DNA of 9,901 nucleotides, taken from positions 10,562 through 20,462 of the forward strand of contig PCCT01000022.1 of assembly GCA_002731985.1 (NCBI GenBank), in the 5' to 3' direction. The notes beneath the pieces are model-generated. The model had not been told where the DNA came from. It did not search any database and saw only the letters and a program-made list of their open reading frames with translations. Shown piece by piece: positions 1 through 6,961 of the stretch. The position numbers and the translations under genes are program-made. Within the stretch, counting starts at the first letter, position 1. Each line of letters opens with the position of its first letter. Source of the DNA: Nitrospinota bacterium (GTDB taxonomy: Bacteria > Nitrospinota > Nitrospinia > Nitrospinales > VA-1).

Positions 1-23
1 CCCTGCGACCTATATATTTGACT

Positions 24-42
24 AAAAAAGACTTAAAGTCTT
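24..42 (-). terminator. Weak intrinsic-terminator-like hairpin
   Basis: Read on the minus strand, a 6-bp stem (AAGACT/AGTCTT, 3-nt loop, plus-strand arms 28-33 and 37-42) runs into a T tract (plus-strand A24-A29). It lies about 180 nt past the stop of the minus-strand lipoprotein gene and could end that transcript. The stem is AT-rich and short, so this is only a candidate. The rest of 1-225 is AT-rich, and I see no gene in it. Confidence 0.3.
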
Positions 43-225
43 AGATGGATGAGCTCTCAAAAAGCATCTTCTCCATGTCACATCCTTAATAAAATATTAA
101 AATTTGGCATTGGAAAATTTTACTTATAGCGTGGATGTAATAATGTAGCATGCCCTAAAATCAGTATTTTAAAATTTTTTGCAAGCACTTCTATCCTGAC
201 TACCCTAAAACTATAACTTGTTTTT

Positions 226-1113
226 TCAACGACCCACTTCAGAACCTTTCGAATTTTTGACAGGTTTCCCAAAAATATTTTCGTAGACGGAGAGCTTATC
301 TTTAGCACAGCGAAACCCAACATCACCTTTTCGAGAGAAAGGATTTAGGCGCTCACGAGAGGTTACCCGGGATTTCAAGGCAATGACCTTCTTAAATTCT
401 TCTTCAGGGAAATGGCCCACACCAAGATAAGACATCCCGCGAACAACAAGCAGTTTTTTATCTTTTTCCTTCCAGGCGTCTGTGTTATTCGGGTAGGGCA
501 GGTAATAGTCCCACACCCATTCCCAAACGTTGCCGACCATATCATAAGCTCCATAGAAGCTGACTCCCTGCGGAAAGCTTCCCACGGGTTTCAGCCCTTG
601 ACCTCGCTTCTTTTTTGCTGATGGACTGACGTTGGCGGCAGAAAAGTCAAACTCATGACCCCACGGATAGATATAATTGTCGGGTCCGCGGGCGGCTTTT
701 TCCCATTCGGCTTCCGTTGGAAGCCTTTTCCCGGCCCACTTCGCGTAGGCGGCGGCATCATAAAAATTGACATGCGAAACAGGATGATTCCCGGTACCTT
801 CCGGAAACCTGTCTCCGCCCCATGTACGCGGCGGTTTATGGTCCGTCGCCTGACAGAATATGTAATATTGAAGCCGAGTCACTTCGTATTTGTCGATATA
901 ATAATCTTTGAGATAAAGTTTGAATGCCGGGGACTCATCGGCATACCATGGTTTATCCAGCCCCAACCTGAGGGCATGCTGGTCAGTATCAACCTCATCG
1001 GTTCCCATGATAAAGTTACCGGCGGACACTAGGACCATTCCCTCAGGCGAAGATTCGCATCCGGTTAAAATCATGCCGGTGAGCAATAAACAGATTATTA
1101 TGAAACGCTTCAT
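226..1113 (-). CDS. SUMF1/FGE-sulfatase-fold lipoprotein
   Basis: Predicted outer-envelope lipoprotein of 295 aa. A short positive start and hydrophobic stretch (residues 1-18) end in a lipobox LTGC with Cys19 as the lipid site. The next residue is Glu, so there is no Asp+2 inner-membrane retention signal. Residues 24-270 form a formylglycine-generating-enzyme-sulfatase domain: GMVLVSAGNFIMG at 25-37, RLPTEAEWEKAARG at 130-143, PWG at 150-152, DMVGNVWEW at 191-199 and the closing GFRC at 266-269. True FGE enzymes use a cysteine pair just before the closing motif. The corresponding stretch (247-265) has no cysteine, so catalytic sulfatase activation is unlikely and a structural or binding role is more plausible. 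The start at 1113 is chosen because it gives a proper lipoprotein signal and has an AGAGAA sequence just upstream. The open frame continues to 1296, but that extension overlaps the divergent gene and would bury the signal. The exact function is unknown. Confidence 0.88.
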   Translation of the reverse strand: MKRFIIICLLLTGMILTGCESSPEGMVLVSAGNFIMGTDEVDTDQHALRLGLDKPWYADESPAFKLYLKDYYIDKYEVTRLQYYIFCQATDHKPPRTWGGDRFPEGTGNHPVSHVNFYDAAAYAKWAGKRLPTEAEWEKAARGPDNYIYPWGHEFDFSAANVSPSAKKKRGQGLKPVGSFPQGVSFYGAYDMVGNVWEWVWDYYLPYPNNTDAWKEKDKKLLVVRGMSYLGVGHFPEEEFKKVIALKSRVTSRERLNPFSRKGDVGFRCAKDKLSVYENIFGKPVKNSKGSEVGR

Positions 1114-1147
1114 TAGATTCTCTAAATGAAAGATTACGATAGCCCTT

Positions 1148-2140
1148 ATGACGAAAAATAAATTAACCCACTTCTTTAAAACTGTCCCTATCGAAAATAT
1201 CGACAGGGATGACCGATTGACCAATTTCTCCCTGAGCGCTCCTGCCAATTCTCTCCAGCAATCAATTGAAGAGGTTGGCGTAACCCACCCGGTCACCCTA
1301 GTCCCTATTGGAAACCGCTTTCGTATCGCCTGCGGTCATCGTCGTGTAATGATATCTTCTCTGCTTGAATTAAATGAAATTCCTGCACGGATTCTGGATT
1401 CTTCATCCAGCGAAGAATCGATGCTGATGCTTAATTTATCAGAAAATCAGGTTCATCGTCATTACAGTGCTATTGAAAAAGGGCTCATCCTCTCTAAATT
1501 ATCAGAAAGTGAAGTTCCAGCAAACCGTATCATGGAAAAGTTTATGCCTGTGCTTGGTCTGGAACGAAGCAAAAAATTATTGGATGGTTATCTCTGTACC
1601 GCTCAATTGACCTCCGGTCTGCAAAACCTGCTCCATGAAACAAATGTTCCCCTGCGAACCTTTTCAATATTATTTCGCTGGAACTCTGAAAGTGCCTCAG
1701 CAACTGAAAACTTCTTTTCCGTACTTCGTCCAGGGGCCAATAAATGGCGAGACCTTCTGGAATGGATTGACGAAATTTCTATCAGAGATGAAATAACTCC
1801 TGATGAATTACTCGGCCTGCCCGAATTACAATTGGTTCTAAAACAAAACGACCTTCCTCCCAATGTTCGCTACGATCGGGTTCGTCAAATTCTTCATTCC
1901 CGACGTTATCCCATGCTTAGCGATATGAACCTTCGTTTGGCCAAAGCCCTCGATGCATTGAAACTCGATGACAGAACACGGGTCCACATTCAGGACAGTT
2001 TTGAGAGTGATGAAATAAAAGTTGAAATGAAATTCCGCACCCGCGAGCAGTTTATTAGCCAGGTAGAAAAACTGGTTCGCGCCTCAGGGTCAGATGCATT
2101 GGACGAACTGATCCGTATTTTTCAGAATCCGAAATGCTAA
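1148..2140 (+). CDS. Orphan ParB/Srx-domain (ParB N-terminal-like) protein
   Basis: 330-aa protein with a ParB/RepB/Spo0J N-terminal domain. Visible elements, in order: a short lead with a VPIENI strand (13-18), the LQQSIEEVGVTHPVTLVP segment (36-53), the nucleotide-binding-type box GHRR (63-66), and NLSENQVHRHYSAIEKG (96-112), which matches the ENxxR box of ParB CTPases. Residues 113-160 would be the HTH-type middle domain. The C-terminal half is helical and unfamiliar. No parA, parS-like array or replication gene is adjacent, so a role in chromosome partition is not supported. Orphan members of this superfamily act as DNA-binding regulators, CTP switches or nucleases, and I cannot choose among these. 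No purine-rich ribosome binding site precedes the ATG. The start codon lies only 34 bp from the divergent lipoprotein start, so the two share a promoter region. The gene converges with uvrC, 80 bp away. Confidence 0.85.
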   Translation: MTKNKLTHFFKTVPIENIDRDDRLTNFSLSAPANSLQQSIEEVGVTHPVTLVPIGNRFRIACGHRRVMISSLLELNEIPARILDSSSSEESMLMLNLSENQVHRHYSAIEKGLILSKLSESEVPANRIMEKFMPVLGLERSKKLLDGYLCTAQLTSGLQNLLHETNVPLRTFSILFRWNSESASATENFFSVLRPGANKWRDLLEWIDEISIRDEITPDELLGLPELQLVLKQNDLPPNVRYDRVRQILHSRRYPMLSDMNLRLAKALDALKLDDRTRVHIQDSFESDEIKVEMKFRTREQFISQVEKLVRASGSDALDELIRIFQNPKC

Positions 2141-2145
2141 AATAC

Positions 2146-2185
2146 TGCATTATCAGGACTACCTTCTGCGGCCCTGATATCGTTA
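2146..2185. terminator. Weak bidirectional hairpin between convergent genes
   Basis: The 80-bp gap between the parB-like stop and the uvrC stop contains ATCAGG...CCTGAT arms around a 15-nt loop. No strong T tract follows on either strand. It sits where both converging transcripts must end, so it is a possible but weak bidirectional terminator. Confidence 0.22.
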
Positions 2186-2220
2186 TTATATCGCCATTTG
2201 TACTGTTAAGGATTAGCCAT

Positions 2221-4065
2221 TTATGGCGCTCCGCCCCCTCCTTTACCGAGGGCGGTCAGTATTTTCAGGGCCAAGTCCTCTGTAATTCCCGGCATGGCTT
2301 GTAATTGCTCCTGCGAAGCCTCTCTTATACTGTCCAGACTGCCGAAATTTTTGAGAAGTTGCAATCGCCTTTTTTTTCCAATACCCGGGATCGACTCTAA
2401 CGGTGAAGCCAGTGTGCTCTTGTCGCGTAATTTCCGATGATACGATATTGCGAACCGGTGTGACTCGTCCCTGATTCGCTGAAGTAAATACCGGGAAGGC
2501 GCGTTTTCCCGAAAAAGGATCGGATCCTTTTTTCCGGGAAGATACACTTCATCAGTCTCCACATTGTTGCGCAATTTCCCCTTGGAGACACAGGCGATAT
2601 CCATTTTCCCGGAAAGGTCCAACTCTAGTATCATTTTTTCCGCACTGGAAAGGTGTCCGCGACCACCATCAATCAGGATTAAATTGGGCAATGCTTTTCC
2701 TTCCCGCACCAAACGACTGTATCTCCTATCGATCACTTCCCTTAGCATCGCATAATCGTCAATGCCCTGCACTTCGGCAATTTTATAGCGTCGGTATTTT
2801 GAGTTTTCGGCCATAGCGTTTCTAAAGACCACAACCGACCCAACTGCATATTTTCCTGATATATTAGAAATATCGAATCCTTCGATGACTTCCGGAAAAA
2901 ATTTCAGCCCCAGCGTTTCCTTCAACTCTTCCAGACTTCGGAGTCCAAGCTCTCCTTTATCCAACTCCGTCCTCAAGGCGAAATTGGCATTTTCCTCTGC
3001 CATACGCACAAGGTCTTTCTTCTTCCCACGTGAAGGGACTTCCAAACGAACCCGGCTTTCCTTTTTTTCCGATAGCCAGTCTGATATTAACGGGGACTCG
3101 TCTATCGGATGCGGTAACAGGATTTCTCTGGGGAAGATGATTTCATCGGCATAATACTGTTTGAGAAATGATGACAGCGTTTCGTTATCATCGGTATCAT
3201 CCAGGGTCTTCATTTTATAATTTTTTTCACCCACCATCTTGCCGCCTCGAACCACGAGCACTTGAACCATCACATGGTTACGTTCACGACAGTATCCAAC
3301 GATATCCTGATCCTCCAGAGAAGTGGATATGATCTTTTGTTTCCCCAAAACCGTTTTAACAGCCTGTATTTTGTCCCTGTAAATCCCAGCTTCTTCATAT
3401 CGTAATTGGCTGGAAGCTAACTCCATTTTCTTGTGCAAACTTTCAACCAATTCATGATTCCTGCCTTTGAGAAAAAGTGTCACGTCTTGAACCACCCGAT
3501 TGTATTCTTCCTTCGACAGGTACCCCGCGCAGGGAGCAAGACATCGTCCCATCTGGTAGTTCAGGCATGGCCTTCTTAGAGCCGTGCCATCCAAACGATC
3601 CCTACTTTGCCTGAGCGGGAAAATTTTATATATCAACCGAATCGTTTCACGAACTTCCTTAACCATGGTGTAAGGTCCGAAGTAGGTCGCGCCATCTTTT
3701 TTTACTCGACGAACCACTTCCAGCCGTGGAAACTTCTCCTGCGTCGTCAGGCGAAGATAGGGATAGTGCTTATCATCTTTCAGGAGAACGTTATAACGAG
3801 GCTGGTGTTTTTTGATGAAGTTGCTTTCAAGGATCAGCGCCTCGGCCTCGTTCCGGGTGGTCAGAAATTTTATATCGCGAACCTTGTCTGTAAAAATGCG
3901 CGTCCGGGCTGGCATGTTACGCGATTTCTGAAAGTAGGATCGCACTCTGGTGTTCAAGGATTTGGCCTTGCCGATGTAAAGGGTTTCCCCACGGCTATCC
4001 TTCATGATATAAATACCGGGTAGTTTGGGAATCGTTTTCAGAATTTCGGTAATTTGTGTTTTCAT
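2221..4065 (-). CDS. uvrC: UvrABC excinuclease subunit C
   Basis: Dual-incision endonuclease of nucleotide excision repair, acting with UvrA and UvrB in the cytoplasm. With the start at 4065 it is 614 aa, the usual length. The GIY-YIG nuclease domain covers about 13-95 (GIY 17-19, YIG 30-32, Arg40, Glu80). A Cys-rich segment follows (Cys167, 175, 179). The UVR motif that contacts UvrB lies around 203-238. The RNase H-like nuclease domain covers about 385-545, with Asp398 (GFDISN), Asp466 (IDGGRG) and His536 (DESHRFAI). A tandem helix-hairpin-helix ends the protein (557-604). The position matching the first Fe-S cysteine of E. coli UvrC (Cys154, in the context IRQC) is Ser154 here. The frame opens 27 codons upstream, at 4146, but that extension has no UvrC counterpart, whereas the ATG at 4065 starts right before the PGIY motif. 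Neither start has a good ribosome binding site. The gene is divergent from the symporter. Confidence 0.97.
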   Translation of the reverse strand: MKTQITEILKTIPKLPGIYIMKDSRGETLYIGKAKSLNTRVRSYFQKSRNMPARTRIFTDKVRDIKFLTTRNEAEALILESNFIKKHQPRYNVLLKDDKHYPYLRLTTQEKFPRLEVVRRVKKDGATYFGPYTMVKEVRETIRLIYKIFPLRQSRDRLDGTALRRPCLNYQMGRCLAPCAGYLSKEEYNRVVQDVTLFLKGRNHELVESLHKKMELASSQLRYEEAGIYRDKIQAVKTVLGKQKIISTSLEDQDIVGYCRERNHVMVQVLVVRGGKMVGEKNYKMKTLDDTDDNETLSSFLKQYYADEIIFPREILLPHPIDESPLISDWLSEKKESRVRLEVPSRGKKKDLVRMAEENANFALRTELDKGELGLRSLEELKETLGLKFFPEVIEGFDISNISGKYAVGSVVVFRNAMAENSKYRRYKIAEVQGIDDYAMLREVIDRRYSRLVREGKALPNLILIDGGRGHLSSAEKMILELDLSGKMDIACVSKGKLRNNVETDEVYLPGKKDPILFRENAPSRYLLQRIRDESHRFAISYHRKLRDKSTLASPLESIPGIGKKRRLQLLKNFGSLDSIREASQEQLQAMPGITEDLALKILTALGKGGGGAP

Positions 4066-4146
4066 ACCAGTGCGGTAAAACAGTTCGTTGGAAATATGTT
4101 GATGGATACTAATGTGTTGCTGACTTAGTGTGAAACCTTTCGCCAT

Positions 4147-4171
4147 TCTACATCAATTTCCCTGATGTAGA
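4147..4171. promoter_or_regulatory. Perfect 9-bp inverted repeat in the uvrC/symporter divergent gap
   Basis: TCTACATCA (4147-4155) and TGATGTAGA (4163-4171) form a perfect dyad separated by 7 nt. It lies between the two divergent genes, about 30 bp before the symporter ATG and just upstream of the candidate -10 at 4185. It would overlap the -35 region of the plus-strand promoter. The size and position suit a dimeric repressor or activator operator. No T tract follows, so a terminator is less likely. The cognate regulator is not in the window. Confidence 0.5.
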
Positions 4172-4184
4172 GACATCCTGACCC

Positions 4185-4190
4185 TATAAC
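4185..4190 (+). promoter_or_regulatory. Candidate -10 element for the symporter gene
   Basis: TATAAC matches five of six sigma70 -10 positions. The hexamer 17 bp upstream (CTGATG) is a poor -35 and lies inside the inverted repeat, as expected for a regulated promoter. A transcript starting about 7 nt downstream would begin roughly 5 nt before the ATG at 4202. That fits the pyrimidine-rich leader with no Shine-Dalgarno sequence. Confidence 0.35.
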
Positions 4191-4201
4191 CTCTCCTTCT
4201 A

Positions 4202-5560
4202 ATGACCACGGGCAACGACAGCAAGCAACGCGGATTCTGGAACAGCCGTTTCGGGTTTATCCTCGCGGCATCGGGTTCAGCAGTCGGACTCGGCAACATC
4301 TGGAAATTCCCTTACATCGTTGGCGAAAATGGCGGCGGCGCTTTCGTTCTCATTTATATCCTATGCACCATAGCGGTGGGGCTCCCCATCATGCTCGCCG
4401 AATTCACCATCGGCAGAAAAACAAACCTCAACCCTGTCGGCGCGTTCCAGACGTTGAAACCCAATTCATACTGGGTCGGAATCGGGTACATGGGCGTGCT
4501 GGCTGGATTCTTTATCCTTTCCTTTTATGGAGTGGTGGGTGGCTGGACACTTGCTTACGTTTTTAAATCGTTCACTCAAGCCATTAGTAATTTTGCGTCC
4601 CCGCAGGAGGCAGGACAGTTTTTCGATTCTTTTATCGCTAATACATGGGAAAGCCTTTTTTATCACGCCCTTTTCATGGGCGTCTGCGTTGGCATTGTGT
4701 TACGCGGAGTGCATAGTGGGATTGAAAGAGCCTGCGAAATACTAATGCCCACCCTGGTAATTTTTCTCATTCTTCTCATGTTCCGTTCGTTGACACTTCC
4801 CGGAGCAATGGAAGGTGTTGAGTTTTATCTGAAACCAGACTTCAGCAAAATTGGTCCGCAAACAATATTAATTGCGTTAGGCCAAGCGTTTTTTTCACTC
4901 AGCCTAGGCATGGGCTGTATGCTCACTTATGGCAGTTACCTGCCGGAAGATGAAAACCTGACCTCCGCTACAGTATACGTTGTCATTTTCGACACGATGA
5001 TCGCGCTGTTAGTAGGCATGGTCATCTTCCCGGCAGTTTTTGCAATGGGACTCGAACCAGCCGAAGGACCCAGCCTAGTGTTCAGTGTACTACCTGCTGT
5101 TTTTGTAGGTATACCATTCGGCAATTTTATTTCTATTGTCTTTTTTATCCTGCTTGCCATCGCGGCAATAACCTCGGGAATATCTCTTCTGGAAGTGGTG
5201 TCCGCCTATTTCATTGATCAGCGGGGATGGAGCAGAAAAAAGGCTGTGGTTATAACGTCTACCATCATCTTTGTTTTTGGAATTCCTTCCGCATTATCAT
5301 TCGGAGTATTATCGGATGCGAAGCTTTTCGGCATGAACTTTTTTGATCACATCGATAACATCGCCTCCAACTATCTTCTGCCACTGGGGGGAATGCTGAC
5401 AGCAATATTCGTCGGCTGGGTATGGGGCACAAAATCTGCTGAAGAAGAAATCGAAAAACACGAAACAATATTCCACTGGGGACATATCTGGGGTTTCCTC
5501 ATCCGCTACATCAGCCCAGTCGCAGTTCTTCTAGTCTTTCTGGCAAAGTTTTTCCCATAA
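4202..5560 (+). CDS. Sodium-dependent NSS-family (LeuT/MhsT-like) amino-acid symporter
   Basis: Inner-membrane Na+-coupled transporter of the neurotransmitter:sodium symporter family, most likely importing amino acids; the substrate cannot be read from the sequence. It has 452 aa and about 11 hydrophobic segments, normal for bacterial members. TM1 carries the signature SRFGFILAASGSAVGLGN followed by IWKFPY (15-38). The GENGGGAF loop (41-48) leads into TM2, which ends in the conserved AEFTIGR (66-72). TM6 shows FFSLSLGMGCMLTYGSYLP (230-248), matching the unwound substrate helix of LeuT. TM8 has AAITSG (321-326), with Thr324/Ser325 at the expected Na2 site. The last TM is at about 430-450. There is no Shine-Dalgarno sequence before the ATG, and a leaderless mRNA is possible. 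The uvrC neighbour is on the opposite strand and unrelated. The frame stays open for 47 codons past the TAA stop. Confidence 0.96.
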   Translation: MTTGNDSKQRGFWNSRFGFILAASGSAVGLGNIWKFPYIVGENGGGAFVLIYILCTIAVGLPIMLAEFTIGRKTNLNPVGAFQTLKPNSYWVGIGYMGVLAGFFILSFYGVVGGWTLAYVFKSFTQAISNFASPQEAGQFFDSFIANTWESLFYHALFMGVCVGIVLRGVHSGIERACEILMPTLVIFLILLMFRSLTLPGAMEGVEFYLKPDFSKIGPQTILIALGQAFFSLSLGMGCMLTYGSYLPEDENLTSATVYVVIFDTMIALLVGMVIFPAVFAMGLEPAEGPSLVFSVLPAVFVGIPFGNFISIVFFILLAIAAITSGISLLEVVSAYFIDQRGWSRKKAVVITSTIIFVFGIPSALSFGVLSDAKLFGMNFFDHIDNIASNYLLPLGGMLTAIFVGWVWGTKSAEEEIEKHETIFHWGHIWGFLIRYISPVAVLLVFLAKFFP

Positions 5561-5704
5561 GTGGCCAGAGTATTTGTCAAGAAAAGTGTCCGCGATAATT
5601 TAAAATACGGGGTAACCTATTCATACAATTATCAAGATAACAATGGTGACGATCTAGCTACTTCAATTTTCAACATAAATGACTGCGAAGTCCTGGAGGA
5701 ATAA
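5561..5704 (+). CDS. Hypothetical 47-aa ORF directly after the symporter stop
   Basis: A GTG codon follows the symporter TAA immediately and in the same frame, and opens 47 sense codons ending in TAA. The product would be hydrophilic, with a YGVTYSYNYQDNNGDD segment (residues 16-31) and an acidic end. The composition looks protein-like rather than random, but I recognise no family and there is no Shine-Dalgarno sequence before the GTG. It could be a small gene translated by re-initiation after the symporter, the relic C-terminus of a degraded gene, a readthrough extension of the symporter, or chance. Confidence 0.3.
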   Translation: MARVFVKKSVRDNLKYGVTYSYNYQDNNGDDLATSIFNINDCEVLEE

Positions 5705-5733
5705 ATTATCCCGCCAGTTTACTCATCGCGCAT

Positions 5734-6152
5734 ATGAAACTCCATTCCATCATAGACAGTCCGGATCTCATTGACCAAGTGAGAGTCTACCGTTACTCTC
5801 CGCTAAAATGTTTCCTGTTCGCCACTTTTTTCTATTTATTACGACCGCATGTTTTATCACCGCCGATCAGGGAGGATTCAAGGGATTTGGTGAAACACTT
5901 CCACCTTATGTTTTATATCCAACCGGATTTGGTTTCGGAATCATTTTCTTAATAGTCTTCACCCGATTCCGCAAAGCGCTCAAACCTTCTAACTGGGTAT
6001 TAAAACTTGGGATGGATCGCGTACTCATTAAGTACAGATCCTGTTTAAATTCTCACTTGCCAGAAGAAGATCCCGTTGTCGTGGAAATTTCATTTTCCGA
6101 AATACAATGGGTTCGCAAAACGAATGTTGCCCGATTAAATCTTCGAGCTTAA
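5734..6152 (+). pseudogene. Probable frameshifted two-TM protein with PH-like cytoplasmic domain
   Basis: Two overlapping reading frames appear to encode one protein. The first runs from the ATG at 5734 and gives a soluble lead (MKLHSIIDSPDLIDQ, then VRVYRYSPLK). The second opens at 5808, at the AAAATG where the first passes SPLK. It gives a TM helix (HFFLFITTACFITA), a short loop, a second TM (around YVLYPTGFGFGIIFLIVF), then FRKALKPSNWVLKLGMDRVLIKYRS and VVVEISFSEIQWVRKT, which resembles a bacterial PH-like domain. Joining them needs a one-base shift at about 5806-5808. The end (after WVRKT) looks truncated: the second frame stops at 6152, while another frame stays open from about 6101 to about 6220. 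Neither ATG has a ribosome binding site. The function is unknown. Alternatively, the gene starts at 5808 and is simply short (114 aa). Confidence 0.45.
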
Positions 6153-6235
6153 ATCCCAGAGTATTGACTCCAAGGCTTACATTCGAAGGGCAAGCATGGC
6201 AAAATGATTTAACGGTCTATTGAGGAAATAATTTA

Positions 6236-6240
6236 GAGGG
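6236..6240 (+). promoter_or_regulatory. Ribosome binding site fixing the GTG start of the DUF2141 gene
   Basis: GAGGG lies 8 nt before the GTG at 6249. It is the clearest Shine-Dalgarno sequence in the window and supports the non-ATG start, which also gives a complete signal peptide. Confidence 0.7.
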
Positions 6241-6248
6241 ATAATATT

Positions 6249-6734
6249 GTGCAAAAACGAATTTTTTTATGGGTAGGCAAAGCGATGGTCATTGCCTGTT
6301 TGTTAACCTTGGCCCTGCCTGCAAACATATATGGGCAACAAGGAACAGTGAGTTCTAAAATGGCGGGAAAACTGGTCATCATGGCTAGTGGATTCAAAAG
6401 TGGTGGCGGGCAATTTATCGTGAATGTTTTCGCAACCGAAGCGGGTTATCCACTGGATTCCAGCCAGGCAGTCCGTACTTATAACGGAGACGTCACGCAT
6501 GAAACAATGGAAATCCAGCTTGAAGAAATAGCTTTCGGAACTTACGCCGTGACCGTCCTGCACGATGAAGATAAAGACGGCAAAATGACCACCGGATTCC
6601 TGGGAATGCCCAAGGAAGCCATAGGCATCTCAAATAATCCAAGATCCTACTTCGGGGCCCCCGCTTACGAAGATGCCCTGTTCAAGATCAACCAAATCGA
6701 AAAGACAATAGCCATCGCCCTGCATTCGCATTAG
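6249..6734 (+). CDS. Secreted DUF2141 family protein
   Basis: 161-aa exported protein of the DUF2141 family, whose function is not established. Residues 1-29 form a signal peptide: the positive start MQKR, a hydrophobic core at about 12-24, and probable cleavage after IYG, before QQG. The mature part is a small beta-rich domain. It contains the family signature GTYAVTVLHDEDKDGKM (97-113), with a Ca-loop-like acidic run, followed by TGFLGMPKEAIGISNNPR (115-132), then FGAPAYEDALF (135-145). It starts at GTG with a GAGGG ribosome binding site 8 nt upstream. No cysteines remain in the mature part, so it is a soluble periplasmic or secreted protein, not a lipoprotein. It probably forms its own transcription unit. 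It converges with purM across 291 bp filled with repeats. Confidence 0.9.
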   Translation: MQKRIFLWVGKAMVIACLLTLALPANIYGQQGTVSSKMAGKLVIMASGFKSGGGQFIVNVFATEAGYPLDSSQAVRTYNGDVTHETMEIQLEEIAFGTYAVTVLHDEDKDGKMTTGFLGMPKEAIGISNNPRSYFGAPAYEDALFKINQIEKTIAIALHSH

Positions 6735-6760
6735 AAATTTCTTTTGGTTTTGTAGGACAA

Positions 6761-6805
6761 CTCCTGCTCTCCACCCATTAATGCTTTAGGGTAGGCTGGA
6801 CGGGC
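6761..6805 (+). repeat. Dispersed repeat, copy 1
   Basis: This stretch aligns with 8255-8300 at 36 of 46 positions with one gap. The final 16 nt (GGTAGGCTGGACGGGC, 6790-6805) are identical. Both copies lie in intergenic gaps flanking purM and read in the same orientation. Confidence 0.7.
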
Positions 6806-6853
6806 CTTCAGGCCTGTGACCTTTAGGTTAGTTGAGGGTACTTTATTCAATCC

Positions 6854-6871
6854 GCAAGGCTGAAGCCTTGC
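6854..6871. repeat. Perfect hairpin unit (GCAAGGC-TGAA-GCCTTGC)
   Basis: Perfect 7-bp stem with a 4-nt loop, followed by CCCTACAGG. It has no T tract, so it resembles a dispersed palindromic repeat unit more than an intrinsic terminator. It could still stall or protect the 3' ends of the two converging transcripts. Confidence 0.5.
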
Positions 6872-6901
6872 CCTACAGGCTACAGAGATGAATTTGTTTA
6901 C

Positions 6902-6961
6902 TCCCTCTCCCTTGATGGGAGAGCCTGTCCAGAGCCTTTGGCGTGAGAGGTCGGGGTGAGG
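6902..6961. repeat. REP-like palindrome with GGTCGGGGTGAGGGTG tail
   Basis: CTCTCCC (6905-6911) and GGGAGAG (6917-6923) form a 7-bp stem around TTGAT. A G-rich tail, GGTCGGGGTGAGGGTG, follows at about 6949-6964. This CCCTCTCCC...GGGAGAG plus CGGGGTGAGGG combination recurs in intergenic regions of many bacteria as a REP-type element. Here an unrelated segment of about 25 nt separates the stem from the tail, so the unit may be interrupted or diverged. Confidence 0.5.

Noticed and set aside
120..326. 68-codon minus-strand frame overlapping the 3' end of the FGE-fold gene
   Set aside because: It overlaps the well-supported gene in another frame, has no recognisable family, and extends into an AT-rich tail; most likely a chance frame.
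1126..1161. Tiny ORF ATG...TAA (11 codons) overlapping the parB-like start
   Set aside because: No ribosome binding site and too short to judge; a leader peptide cannot be supported from the sequence alone.
1114..1296. 61-codon N-terminal extension of the FGE-fold lipoprotein
   Set aside because: It overlaps the parB-like gene, has no family similarity, and would place the lipobox deep inside the protein.
4066..4146. 27-codon N-terminal extension of UvrC
   Set aside because: No counterpart in the UvrC family, where the GIY-YIG domain starts within about 20 residues of the N-terminus. Kept as a lower-probability start because neither ATG has a strong ribosome binding site.
6853..6925. CRISPR-like or tandem repeat structure
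   Set aside because: The palindromes differ from one another and are not regularly spaced, so this is not a CRISPR array.
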